From positions 310,001 to 374,000 of the forward strand of contig NZ_JBEFZF010000001.1 of assembly GCF_046524175.1 (NCBI RefSeq): 64,000 bases of DNA, read 5' to 3'. This document shows positions 9,060 through 16,842 of the stretch, piece after piece (within the stretch, counting starts at the first letter, position 1; each line of letters begins with the position of its first letter). This DNA is from Spongiivirga sp046524175 (GTDB lineage Bacteria; Bacteroidota; Bacteroidia; Flavobacteriales; Flavobacteriaceae). The position numbers and the translations under genes are program-made. The notes below the pieces were generated by a model. It was not told the DNA's origin. It did not search any database and worked only from the letters and a program-made list of their open reading frames with translations.

Positions 9060-9569
9060 TCACTCCAAAGGAAAATCAAAAAATACATCCACTATATTTT
9101 CTTCCTTCTTTTTAGATATCTTAATTCCATAATCGTAGGTATTAATTCGCATTTTTCCTGAAAGGATATCATCTTTTTTGTCGAATATAATGGTAACTGA
9201 TTTTGATATGTCTTTTATGGTAAGTATGCCTGCAACCTTCAATTGCTCGTTTTCTTTGGAAATGGTGGTGCTTTCAAATGCAATACGAGGAAAGACTTTT
9301 TTATAAAAGTACTTTTTCCACATTAAATGCCCATCTCGTAAAAAATTTCCTGTTTTAAGTGTGGTAACTGCAACCGATCCCTTCATATAGGAATTGGCGA
9401 TCATGTTGTCATCTATCTTAATATCCGTTTTTAGATCACTTATCGAGCCTTGAACATCCTCAGAAACAAATAGAAAAGATACCGTTGCTTTTTGGCTGTT
9501 TATCTGTGCATTTACTGCGGTTGTCGTTAACGTTAACAAAAAAAAAGTGGCAACAAATAGGTTTTTCAT
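9060..9569 (-). CDS. YceI family protein
   Basis: A predicted periplasmic 169-residue protein. The frame is open to a further ATG at 9611, but the ATG at 9569 gives a clean signal peptide (MKNLFVATFFLLTLTTTAVNAQ), so it is preferred. YceI proteins have a lipocalin-like barrel that binds isoprenoid or other long lipids. Family features seen are the mid-region GHLMWKKYFYKKVFPRIAFES (a conserved F-P-x-I-x-F block) and VAGILTIKDISKSV, followed by a charged C-terminus. The ligand cannot be read from sequence. It converges with the nuclease gene and appears monocistronic. Confidence 0.8.
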   Translation of the reverse strand: MKNLFVATFFLLTLTTTAVNAQINSQKATVSFLFVSEDVQGSISDLKTDIKIDDNMIANSYMKGSVAVTTLKTGNFLRDGHLMWKKYFYKKVFPRIAFESTTISKENEQLKVAGILTIKDISKSVTIIFDKKDDILSGKMRINTYDYGIKISKKKEENIVDVFFDFPLE

Positions 9570-9661
9570 GATTGATTGATTTTGAATGCTTAAAGTTAGT
9601 TGAAATAGCATTATATATTGTGAGTGATCAAGTTGGGCCCAGTATTTGAAATTTAAAGAAG

Positions 9662-10006
9662 TTAAAGACTCGTCTTAAGAATAGTAGCAATACTGTCGCA
9701 ATTTTGAATAAATAGTGAATGTTCGTGCTCATTGTAGTATCCATCGATCCAGTAGGTTTTACACGAATCTAATTTGGTGTTGCTTTTTGAAAAATCGACC
9801 TCACCACTACGAAGTATTGACAGTACTTTGGTAGAATCTAGTCCGGTACCACCATATTCAAATGTCTTACCGCTAATATTTTTAATAACTCGTGCATTTG
9901 GACCATAACTGCAAGAAGCTTTTTTACCGCTTAGAAAAAAAGATAACACGATTAAGCCTAAAGCGAAACCTCCTAAGTAATATCCGGCACGTTGTAATAC
10001 GGTCAT
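9662..10006 (-). CDS. Small membrane-anchored protein, DUF4258-like
   Basis: 114 residues with one N-terminal membrane segment (about 8-26), then CSYGPNARVIKNIS and a soluble domain facing the periplasm. The CSYGPNARV segment after one transmembrane helix resembles a conserved flavobacterial family usually labelled DUF4258; that label is from memory and not checked. Three Cys (residues about 32, 82 and 103) could form a disulfide. No catalytic motif is visible and the function is unknown. It is encoded on the same strand as the YceI gene, 92 bases upstream of it. Confidence 0.6.
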   Translation of the reverse strand: MTVLQRAGYYLGGFALGLIVLSFFLSGKKASCSYGPNARVIKNISGKTFEYGGTGLDSTKVLSILRSGEVDFSKSNTKLDSCKTYWIDGYYNEHEHSLFIQNCDSIATILKTSL

Positions 10007-10243
10007 TTTTTAAGGATAAAAGTAAGTTGCAAAAATCGGATTAAATGAAGTAAAATGCCAATCTTCAAATGACAAATTCCAAAATTTAACGGTAGCCCTA
10101 ATTTAAACTTTAAATGGGTTGGTAAATACTGGAAACATATAATGACGATACTGATTAGAGTAGTTTAAATATAGTAACCAGAGTCATGATAAATAATATG
10201 ATAAGGTACTTTTTCTTTTCGAAATAACAGCTAATCATACTGC

Positions 10244-10969
10244 TTAATAAATTGAAGTCATTGCCATTACCATGGCAGGTACAACATTATTTATAGCATG
10301 GAGTTTGATACTATATATTAAACCATATTGAACGCGTACGTAACTATAAATAATGCCTCCAATAACCTGAGGAGCGGTTAGAAACGGGGCTAGTATGATC
10401 GTTTTTGCATTGATTTCGAACTTGGTAATATGTAACAAACCAAATAGTAAAAAACTTATATAAAACAAATAGGGAAAGTATGTTGACCATGCCTTGTTCA
10501 AACGTTGTTTTAGTTTTACAGCTAAAGCAAAGCCAAGTAGTCCAACGATTAGGGGAATCGTTAATCGAGTTGGTAAATCTGGAGTAATGGTTAACCATCC
10601 TTCCTTAAAATAGAATTTAGATAATACTAAATGTGTTAATAAGAAGCTCGACACCAACACGTAATACTTGTTGAAACGAAGAAATGAACGAAACATCAGT
10701 TCTTCTAATATGGGTATTAAGACTGTAACTAACAGTATAATGGTCCAAAAACCGTATTGTTCGCTCATCGGTTTTACGGATGATGAACGAGGTACCTTTG
10801 CTATAAATAGCAGCATGACGAAAACAAACGAAAGTGCAAATTTTATAATTAAAAAGCACAAGAGCGTTTGTGCCTTCATTTGAAGCTTAGGTTTTGTGAG
10901 AACAGGATTTAACAGAAACTGATACAGCTTATGTGCTAAGCGATAACTATTTATTAGAATGTCTGACAT
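10244..10969 (-). CDS. CPBP family intramembrane glutamic endopeptidase
   Basis: 241 residues with about six to seven membrane segments. The three motifs of the CPBP (Rce1-like/ABI) family are present: EELMFRSFL (E-E-x3-R), FGLLH (F-x3-H) and HAINN (H-x3-N). These residues form the intramembrane glutamate protease site. Members cut prenylated proteins, peptides or lipoprotein-related substrates; the bacterial substrates are mostly unknown. It is single, on the minus strand, with more than 100 bases free on both sides. Confidence 0.82.
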   Translation of the reverse strand: MSDILINSYRLAHKLYQFLLNPVLTKPKLQMKAQTLLCFLIIKFALSFVFVMLLFIAKVPRSSSVKPMSEQYGFWTIILLVTVLIPILEELMFRSFLRFNKYYVLVSSFLLTHLVLSKFYFKEGWLTITPDLPTRLTIPLIVGLLGFALAVKLKQRLNKAWSTYFPYLFYISFLLFGLLHITKFEINAKTIILAPFLTAPQVIGGIIYSYVRVQYGLIYSIKLHAINNVVPAMVMAMTSIY

Positions 10970-11083
10970 GTAATTTAAGAAGGTGTCTCATCGAAGTGGT
11001 TAAAACTTGGGTCAAGTATTTATGCAATTTAAAACTAAATTAGCTACAGTAAACTTAAGTTAATTCTAGGATTGTCTTGCAAT

Positions 11084-12283
11084 CTAAAAAATTAACAAAT
11101 TAATGTCGCTATAATCCAGTCCAAACCAGTCGGCGACGGATTTGTTGGTTAATACACCATGGTAAAAATACAATCCGTTTTTAAGTCCTCGATCAAAGCG
11201 AAGGGAATTTTCTAGTCCTCCGGCTTCCCCAATTTTAAGTAAGTAGGGAGTGAATATATTTGAAATAGAAACGGAGGAGGTTTTTGAGTATCGTGCCGGA
11301 ATGTTTGGCACACAGTAATGTATGACCTCATGCTTAACAAAGGTGGGCTTATCATGGTTGGTCACTTCGCTAGTTTCAAAACACCCACCCATATCTATAC
11401 TGACGTCGATTATTACTGAACCTTTTTTCATGTTTTCTACCATCGGTTCGGTAACCATAATTGGGGAGCGATTTTTACCACGTACTGCCCCGATCACCAC
11501 ATCGCAGCGTTTTAATGCTTTAATCAGGTTTTTTGGTTGAATGGTAGAAGTGTATAGCTGTTTACCAATGTTGGTTTGTAAGCATCGTAGTTTGGTGATG
11601 GAATTATCAAATACTTTTACGTTCGCTCCTAAGCCGGTTGCAGATCGGGCAGCGTATTCTCCTACCGTTCCGGCACCTAGTATAACAACCTCAATAGGAG
11701 GGACGCCACTAATATTACCGAACATCAAGCCATTACCCGATTTGCTGTTGGTCAATAATTCTGCAGCGATCAGTACGGAAGCAGTTCCTGCAATTTCACT
11801 TAAAGTACGTACGGCGGGAAATGTACCGTCTTCATCACGAATAAACTCAAATGCAATAGCCGTAATACGTTTTGCGGCTAGGGTTTCGAAGTATTTTTTT
11901 TCCTGTGTTTTTAGCTGAAGGGCAGAGATGATAATGGTTTGTGGATTGATTAGCTCCAACTCTTCCAGCGATGGTGGTTCTACCTTTAAAAGCATCGGGC
12001 AGCGAAATACCTTTGCGGTATCCTTAGTAATTTCGGCACCAGCTTCGCTATAGTCTGTATCACTAAAATTGGCTCCTTCACCTGCTTCACTTTCTACCAA
12101 TACGCGATGCCCGTGAGCAGTAATGGCAGCTACCGCATCTGGAGTGAGACATACACGTTTTTCTTGATAGGATGTTTCTTTTGGGATACCAATAAACAAC
12201 TCACTTTTACTTTTAAGCACTTCTAGCATTTCCTCTTGTGGGAGCAGTTGCGCTTTGGTAAAGGGAGTGATGGGTGTACTCAT
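11084..12283 (-). CDS. ald: Alanine dehydrogenase
   Basis: 399 residues of the alanine dehydrogenase/transhydrogenase PntA family. The N-terminal half carries GIPKETSYQEKRVCLTPDAV with the conserved Lys and Arg. The NAD-binding Rossmann motif is VVILGAGTVGEYAARSATGLG (about residues 200-220), followed by VKVFDNS with the acidic residue that selects NAD. It would interconvert L-alanine and pyruvate plus ammonia in the cytoplasm. The length exceeds the Bacillus enzyme by about 25 residues, mainly at the N-terminus, as is common in Bacteroidota. It starts 9 bases after the stop of the membrane gene at 12293-12817, so the two are probably one transcript. PntA kinship is the alternative, but no membrane part is present. 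Confidence 0.9.
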   Translation of the reverse strand: MSTPITPFTKAQLLPQEEMLEVLKSKSELFIGIPKETSYQEKRVCLTPDAVAAITAHGHRVLVESEAGEGANFSDTDYSEAGAEITKDTAKVFRCPMLLKVEPPSLEELELINPQTIIISALQLKTQEKKYFETLAAKRITAIAFEFIRDEDGTFPAVRTLSEIAGTASVLIAAELLTNSKSGNGLMFGNISGVPPIEVVILGAGTVGEYAARSATGLGANVKVFDNSITKLRCLQTNIGKQLYTSTIQPKNLIKALKRCDVVIGAVRGKNRSPIMVTEPMVENMKKGSVIIDVSIDMGGCFETSEVTNHDKPTFVKHEVIHYCVPNIPARYSKTSSVSISNIFTPYLLKIGEAGGLENSLRFDRGLKNGLYFYHGVLTNKSVADWFGLDYSDINLLIF

Positions 12284-12292
12284 GTAGTGAGT

Positions 12293-12817
12293 TTATTTTA
12301 TTTCGATAGACTCGTCATGGTAGTCATCTAGATCTTTAAGTTGCTCCAATTCCTCATCTAATTTTTTGAGATCGATACCATGAACAACTTTATCAAAAAT
12401 CTTCAATCGAATTAAATATACAAAAGGAATGATAACCATCATTATTGGTATTATATAATAGATTTCAGCTTCATCTACAAATTCAGCATCGTCATTTAAC
12501 AAAGTAAAAGTCTGAAATGAATACATTGCAATCGGAATTAAAATAACATGATACCACCAATGCTTACATGTGAAAAACCACAATATCAATAAATACAAAG
12601 GCAATACCTTACCCATGATTAACCACAGCATGCTGTATACATTAGGGTAGGCTTCTGTGGATATTGTAAAAGCAAATGTTTCCCAAATTTGGGAATCATC
12701 AGGAGCTGACTCGTATAAATAAAATATATAGGGAGATATGGCAATTAGTAAAGCAATTAAGGAGCTAATTACAATACTCCTTCTGAATAATTTTCTTTTC
12801 GTCCTAGCTTTTTCCAA
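12293..12817 (-). CDS. Uncharacterised membrane protein, single-module member of a local family
   Basis: 174 residues with a basic N-terminus, about four membrane helices and an acidic, charged C-terminal tail (LDEELEQLKDLDDYHD). No known domain is recognised. It clearly resembles the second halves of the proteins encoded at 13695-15005 and 15018-16259. Shared elements in order are YPNVYSMLW, a K-x-x-P stretch, LILWFF, HWWYHVILIPIAMY, FQ and FVDEAE. It therefore carries one copy of a roughly 110-residue module that the other two carry twice. It sits directly upstream of ald on the same strand. Function unknown. Confidence 0.75.
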   Translation of the reverse strand: MEKARTKRKLFRRSIVISSLIALLIAISPYIFYLYESAPDDSQIWETFAFTISTEAYPNVYSMLWLIMGKVLPLYLLILWFFTCKHWWYHVILIPIAMYSFQTFTLLNDDAEFVDEAEIYYIIPIMMVIIPFVYLIRLKIFDKVVHGIDLKKLDEELEQLKDLDDYHDESIEIK

Positions 12818-12904
12818 CGTGCTTTATTTTTAATTTGGGGAAATTTTAATCAAATATGCAATTTTTAATTTTAAGATAAAAGATAAAATTGGCAAGAATA
12901 ATCA

Positions 12905-12934
12905 ATAAAAAAAGCACTTCCAAAGGAAGTGCTT
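12905..12934 (-). terminator. Rho-independent terminator for the small lipoprotein gene
   Basis: A perfect 10-bp stem (AAGCACTTCC / GGAAGTGCTT) with a 3-base loop. On the minus strand it is followed by a T run. It lies 23 bases past the stop of the lipoprotein gene. Confidence 0.8.
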
Positions 12935-12956
12935 ACATATATTCAAGTATTTTTAA

Positions 12957-13118
12957 TTAATCTTTCTTCGGCGCTAATTTAGCAGCGTCTGTCTTTTTAA
13001 TACCTTCAAAATTATCATAGGTAGTATCATCTGCAATGCTATCAGGAGTACAAGATGCGAAAAGTGCTACAGAAAAAATTACTAATAATAGGGCTGAAAT
13101 AAGTCTTTTAGTTGTCAT
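12957..13118 (-). CDS. Small lipoprotein (53 residues)
   Basis: This short reading frame starts at the ATG ending at 13118 and stops at 12957. It has a basic start (MTTKR), a hydrophobic helix and a lipobox (LFASC, Cys23), then a polar tail TPDSIADDTTYDNFEGI and a basic end (KLAPKKD). It is thus a predicted 31-residue mature lipoprotein. A terminator follows it and a TAnnTTTG-like promoter element precedes it, which supports it being a real gene. No family is recognised. Such small lipoproteins are common in Flavobacteriaceae and are of unknown role. Confidence 0.72.
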   Translation of the reverse strand: MTTKRLISALLLVIFSVALFASCTPDSIADDTTYDNFEGIKKTDAAKLAPKKD

Positions 13119-13146
13119 TATTATTTGTTTAAGGGTTTTACAGGTA

Positions 13147-13154
13147 CAAACATA
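13147..13154 (-). promoter_or_regulatory. Candidate -7 element (TATGTTTG) for the small lipoprotein
   Basis: On the minus strand this reads TATGTTTG, matching the Bacteroidota TAnnTTTG box, and lies 28 bases upstream of the ATG. No good TTTG was found at -33. Confidence 0.4.
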
Positions 13155-13252
13155 TGACTAAATAAGTTACGGATATTCAGAAAGTTAGTCGTACTTTTGC
13201 AAACTTATGTTGTTGTAAACAACTATTTTTTGTAGAAAAATGGTAGAATAGA

Positions 13253-13675
13253 TTACGAATATATACAAATCTTTCTTAAATTATTGTTAAGGCTAACTAT
13301 TTGTATTTCAGCGTAATTATCAGGTAGTTCATCGACTAAACGTTCAGGCCATTCGATCAAATTCCATTCACCGGAATGAATATACTCTTCAACCCCAAAA
13401 TCGTACAGTTCTTCGGTTTTTTTGATACGATATAGGTCAAAATGGTACAAAAAACCGTCAGAAATTTCATATTCATTGACAATTGAGAAGGTAGGGGATG
13501 TTAAATTTTTGTTAAATCCTAACTGTTTTGCAATGGCTTTAATCAATGTTGTTTTTCCGACACCCATTTCTCCCCTAAATAAAATGGTTTTTGAATTGGT
13601 TAATTCTAAAACTTTTTGAGCTATGAAATCAATTTCTTCTAGGCTGTACTCAAAACAGTGCTTTTTCTTCTCCAT
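13253..13675 (-). CDS. tsaE: tRNA threonylcarbamoyladenosine biosynthesis ATPase TsaE
   Basis: 140 residues, normal for TsaE. The P-loop is FRGEMGVGKTTLIKAIAKQLG (about 34-54) and it is followed by TSPTFSIVNEY, the conserved S-P-T-F of the family. The motif NLIEWPERL matches the conserved W-x-E block. The ATPase works with TsaB and TsaD to place t6A37 on ANN-decoding tRNAs. The gene starts 19 bases from the divergent membrane-protein gene at 13695. Confidence 0.92.
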   Translation of the reverse strand: MEKKKHCFEYSLEEIDFIAQKVLELTNSKTILFRGEMGVGKTTLIKAIAKQLGFNKNLTSPTFSIVNEYEISDGFLYHFDLYRIKKTEELYDFGVEEYIHSGEWNLIEWPERLVDELPDNYAEIQIVSLNNNLRKICIYS

Positions 13676-13694
13676 ATAAAGGCAAAATTAGAAC

Positions 13695-15005
13695 ATGTTC
13701 ATCAAAAAAGCAGTAGAAATTAATTCATTTAATTCATACAGCATAAAAGTTGATTATATTGAAAGCCTTAAAATTCCCCCCTTTATGAATATCTCTAATC
13801 TTTCCTTTGGAAAATGGTTACATTACAATACTATAATAATTGGACTCATTTTTACTCTTCCATTCCTTCAGTATTCATATTTGTTTTTTTCTGAATCCAA
13901 GGCTAAAATTGATTTTTTATTTTTCCATTTTGATGTGGGTTACTATGAGAACACTCAATATTTCTTGTGGATATTTCTTATGAAATTTATTCCTCTGATG
14001 TATCTTACGATATGGTATGTAGATACTTTTAGGAAATGGAGGTTTCTTTTATTAATTCCTATTGCTATTTTATTATTTAAACTCTTATCAATTGTTTTGA
14101 TAGATACCGAATACTTGACTAATGAATCGATTTATGTAATTCATTGTTTGACGCTATTGTTTCTGTTGTTTCTAATTTATTTTGGGACGAAGATTAATAA
14201 GAAGAGAGTTAGTAATTTAGACGTAAACACTGAACACTTTATTGGTTTTTCGGATAATATTCAATCGACTTACTTACTCGGTCTAAACGAGTTTCGTGGT
14301 ATAATCGAACAAGTCGCTTTATCATATGATAAAAAACAAATTTACAACTTGATATTTCTTAAAACTAGATTGTCAAAGCAAGTAGAAGCAAATTCTTCCA
14401 AACATCTAAAACTTGGCAAAAGCTTTTATTATAAAAATGTGATAATCGTATTTTTTATATTCCTTTTTACGAGTTTAATTTATCTTTATAAAATAGTTCC
14501 GAAGGGATCCGAATGGCAAGTTCTATCGCTCCGGATTAGTTCTCAACATTATTCCGATATTGTTTACTTTATTTGGCTAATTACTAATAAGTTAGCGCCT
14601 CTATTTTTTCTTATTTTATGGTTAGTTGTTTCCACAAGTTGGTGGAAAAATGTTTTGATTGTTCCAATATCTTTTTACATGTTACAACTCGTTTCATTGA
14701 TTAACCCAGATGTAGACTTTGTAGATGAGTACGAAATAATACAGGTGTTTCCACTGGTTGTACTAATAGGGATTTTGTTAGTTATCACATCCAAAAAACT
14801 AAGGTATTATAGACTCACTAAAAATTTAATTCTTGAAATAGAAAAAGAAATCAACCACACTTTAGATCAAATTACTAATCAAGAAATAGCTGTTCGGAAG
14901 CAAAGTTTTCAAGATCGACTCGCAGCATTAAAAGCAAAGAAATCTACCCTCACAAAAGACGAGTACCTTTTGCAAATGGTAAAACTGCGAAATGAAATTG
15001 AATAA
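13695..15005 (+). CDS. Uncharacterised membrane protein with two tandem modules
   Basis: 436 residues, no known domain recognised. Residues about 35-175 and about 245-375 are two copies of one membrane module. Each has about four helices and shares an FLW/FIW motif, a K-x-x-P-L stretch, an IW/LW motif, a basic or WWKN block, an IPI block and a following acidic loop (VDFVDEYE in copy 2). Between them lies a soluble stretch of about 60 residues. The end (about 382-436) is a charged, likely coiled-coil tail that is nearly identical to that of the next gene. It is followed after 12 bases by its paralogue at 15018 and likely co-transcribed with it. Function unknown; sensing or scaffolding at the inner membrane is only a guess. 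Confidence 0.8.
   Translation: MFIKKAVEINSFNSYSIKVDYIESLKIPPFMNISNLSFGKWLHYNTIIIGLIFTLPFLQYSYLFFSESKAKIDFLFFHFDVGYYENTQYFLWIFLMKFIPLMYLTIWYVDTFRKWRFLLLIPIAILLFKLLSIVLIDTEYLTNESIYVIHCLTLLFLLFLIYFGTKINKKRVSNLDVNTEHFIGFSDNIQSTYLLGLNEFRGIIEQVALSYDKKQIYNLIFLKTRLSKQVEANSSKHLKLGKSFYYKNVIIVFFIFLFTSLIYLYKIVPKGSEWQVLSLRISSQHYSDIVYFIWLITNKLAPLFFLILWLVVSTSWWKNVLIVPISFYMLQLVSLINPDVDFVDEYEIIQVFPLVVLIGILLVITSKKLRYYRLTKNLILEIEKEINHTLDQITNQEIAVRKQSFQDRLAALKAKKSTLTKDEYLLQMVKLRNEIE
14841..15005 (+). repeat. 165-bp near-duplicate 3' end, copy 1
   Basis: These 165 bases match 16095-16259 with about 17 differences by hand count, and both end at the stop codon. The encoded tails are EKEINHTLDQITNQEIA plus RLAALKxKKSTLTKDEYLLQ and so on. 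The rest of the two genes is much more diverged, so this stretch stands out. Confidence 0.85.
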
Positions 15006-15017
15006 AAAAACATCAAA

Positions 15018-16259
15018 ATGAACAATCAGTTTAAGCTATTGTCCAATAATGAATATAGTTATTATTCAGATTTAGTTTTTATCATCTTAATCTGCACCAT
15101 ACCTTTTGCTACCTATCTTTACTTGCTGGCTCCAGGTGACTCAAATATTGTTGACTTAGGTTTTACCTCATTCATACTTCGAGGTTATAACGATGTTTCC
15201 TCTTTTCTTTGGTACATATCTTTAAAAGTGCCATTAGCAATATATCTTGGTATTTGGTATTTGAATGAGACGAATAGATGGAATATCATGATTCTTGTTC
15301 CATTCATATTTATGTTGTTTCAATTTTTTTGGCAGATATTCATAATAATTTCAGATTACCAATCAGATACTTTATTTGGTGATTTTTTGATTTCAATCCC
15401 TTTTTGGTTAACTATTACAGCCATGTTGATTGTTCTTAAAAAAATGTTTACAAATCCAAATGAAAGATTTCTTAATATTCAGATCAAAGCTTTTCTATTG
15501 TCATTAGGAAATTCTAAAGATGTGTTTAGAATTAACGAAAGTTGGCTAAATCAGATAAAAAAGGAAAAAAATAACGAAAGTTTGAAAAGATATTTATTCG
15601 ATTTGTTAAGAATAAGAGCTAACCTTGATAAACATAAAATATATGATGAAACGGTTATTATGAACGCAAAGATTGATTGGAGGAGAAATTTAATTGTTGT
15701 TTTAATTTTAGTATCGATACCATTCGTGTTATGGTTTTACAAGCTTGCACCAATTGGAGATCGGAATTGGGGCCCTTCTTTCTTAGTTTCGGTTGCTAAA
15801 TCATATCCGGATGTTTATGGGTTTCTTTGGTATGCAGTAAATAAGGTCGCACCGATATTAGTTCTAGCGACATGGTTCTTCACATCTAACAAATGGTGGA
15901 AGAATGTTATCTTAATACCTCTCGCGATGTACATTTTCCAACTTGTATCTATTTTAAGTGAAAATGTTGATTTGGTTGATGAATATGAATATTGGAAACC
16001 CCTACCAATAGCGGTGCCAATAATTATTTTAATTGTTATCATTTCGCGTAAACTTAAATATTTTAGTCTTACAAAAGATCTTATAGTTGAGCTTGAAAAA
16101 GAAATCAACCATACTTTAGATCAAATTACCAATCAAGAAATTGCTGCCCAAAAGCAAAGTTTTCAAGACCGATTGGCAGCATTAAAGGAAAAAAAATCTA
16201 CCCTCACAAAAGATGAATATCTTTTGCAAATGGTAAAACTGCGAAATGAAATTGATTAA
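15018..16259 (+). CDS. Uncharacterised membrane protein with two tandem modules (paralogue)
   Basis: 413 residues, a paralogue of the protein encoded at 13695-15005. Module 1 is about residues 15-140 and module 2 about 225-355. Module 2 has YPDVYGFLW, KVAPILVLATWFF, KWWKNVILIPLAMYIFQ and VDLVDEYEY, strikingly close to the single-module protein at 12293-12817. The tail of 62 residues is predicted coiled coil and almost the same as in its neighbour. No enzyme motif is visible. The short tail pattern RLAALKEKKSTLTKDEYLLQMV loosely recalls a SHOCT domain, but this is weak. A 9-bp hairpin follows the stop. Confidence 0.8.
   Translation: MNNQFKLLSNNEYSYYSDLVFIILICTIPFATYLYLLAPGDSNIVDLGFTSFILRGYNDVSSFLWYISLKVPLAIYLGIWYLNETNRWNIMILVPFIFMLFQFFWQIFIIISDYQSDTLFGDFLISIPFWLTITAMLIVLKKMFTNPNERFLNIQIKAFLLSLGNSKDVFRINESWLNQIKKEKNNESLKRYLFDLLRIRANLDKHKIYDETVIMNAKIDWRRNLIVVLILVSIPFVLWFYKLAPIGDRNWGPSFLVSVAKSYPDVYGFLWYAVNKVAPILVLATWFFTSNKWWKNVILIPLAMYIFQLVSILSENVDLVDEYEYWKPLPIAVPIIILIVIISRKLKYFSLTKDLIVELEKEINHTLDQITNQEIAAQKQSFQDRLAALKEKKSTLTKDEYLLQMVKLRNEID
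16095..16259 (+). repeat. 165-bp near-duplicate 3' end, copy 2
   Basis: Second copy of the 3' end described at 14841-15005, with the same length, frame and stop position. Confidence 0.85.
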
Positions 16260-16285
16260 TATTGAAGCGTAAGGGAGCTTCAATA
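16260..16285. terminator. Weak hairpin between convergent genes
   Basis: A 9-bp perfect stem (TATTGAAGC / GCTTCAATA) with an 8-base loop lies between the stops of 15018-16259 (+) and 16311-16676 (-). There is no proper T run, so it may be a weak terminator or simply an mRNA 3' structure. Confidence 0.4.
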
Positions 16286-16310
16286 ATAAACAGTCGGTAT
16301 TAAATAATGG

Positions 16311-16676
16311 TTAGCTATTGGCTTTGATTTCTTGATCAATCTCAGCAATAATTTCCTTCTTCAGTTGTTTGCGCTCTTCTATCATACGTGCGTCAATACG
16401 CTCGTTTACGATTTGTTCAATAATAGAAGGTGCAACTTCAGAAGTAGCAAACTCTTCAGCAGGTAAAAACATTTCACCTTTACCAGTCATTAACCATACT
16501 AGGTTAATACGAGGATACACTTTTAGGATTTTTTCAATAACATCACTCCCAACAGATGCATTGTTTTTATGCATGCGGAGTGTGTAACCGTTTGAAGCGC
16601 CAATAGATATGTCAAATTTACGTGCGCTTAGTTTCATATGCTTTATAAAAAGCATGATGCGATCGATGGTTTTCAT
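16311..16676 (-). CDS. Helix-turn-helix (XRE-like) DNA-binding protein
   Basis: 121 residues. The N-terminal half is a lambda-repressor-like domain (about 1-65): LFIKHMKLSARKFDISIGASNGY is the turn region and NLVWLMTGKGEMF is the characteristic end of this family. A charged helical C-terminus (EQIVNERIDARMIEERKQLKKEI) suggests dimerisation. It is probably a small transcriptional regulator. It lies downstream of porX on the same strand, with 166 bases between. A 14-bp palindrome in that gap could be its operator. Target genes are not evident. Confidence 0.75.
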   Translation of the reverse strand: MKTIDRIMLFIKHMKLSARKFDISIGASNGYTLRMHKNNASVGSDVIEKILKVYPRINLVWLMTGKGEMFLPAEEFATSEVAPSIIEQIVNERIDARMIEERKQLKKEIIAEIDQEIKANS

Positions 16677-16715
16677 TTTGATTAAAGTATTGTTAGGGTC
16701 TATAAAAGTATCAAA

Positions 16716-16729
16716 TTAATTGCAATTAA
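16716..16729. promoter_or_regulatory. Perfect 14-bp palindrome, candidate operator
   Basis: TTAATTGCAATTAA lies 40 bases upstream of the start of the helix-turn-helix gene. Short AT-rich palindromes arise by chance, so autoregulation is a guess. Confidence 0.3.
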
Positions 16730-16842
16730 AAGTGAATTTGTTCTAATTGTAACAGATAATGACAAAATATGAGAACCCCTATATTTATAAGAACATTGCC
16801 TTAAAGGATTTTGATTAAGAATCCGCAATGTTATTTACTTCG

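Noticed and set aside
8891..9115. 74-residue frame after the nuclease gene
   Set aside because: It begins in the terminator hairpin, runs into the YceI gene and shows no protein-like pattern.
11541..11918. 125-residue plus-strand frame inside ald
   Set aside because: It lies wholly inside the ald coding region on the opposite strand and has no domain signal.
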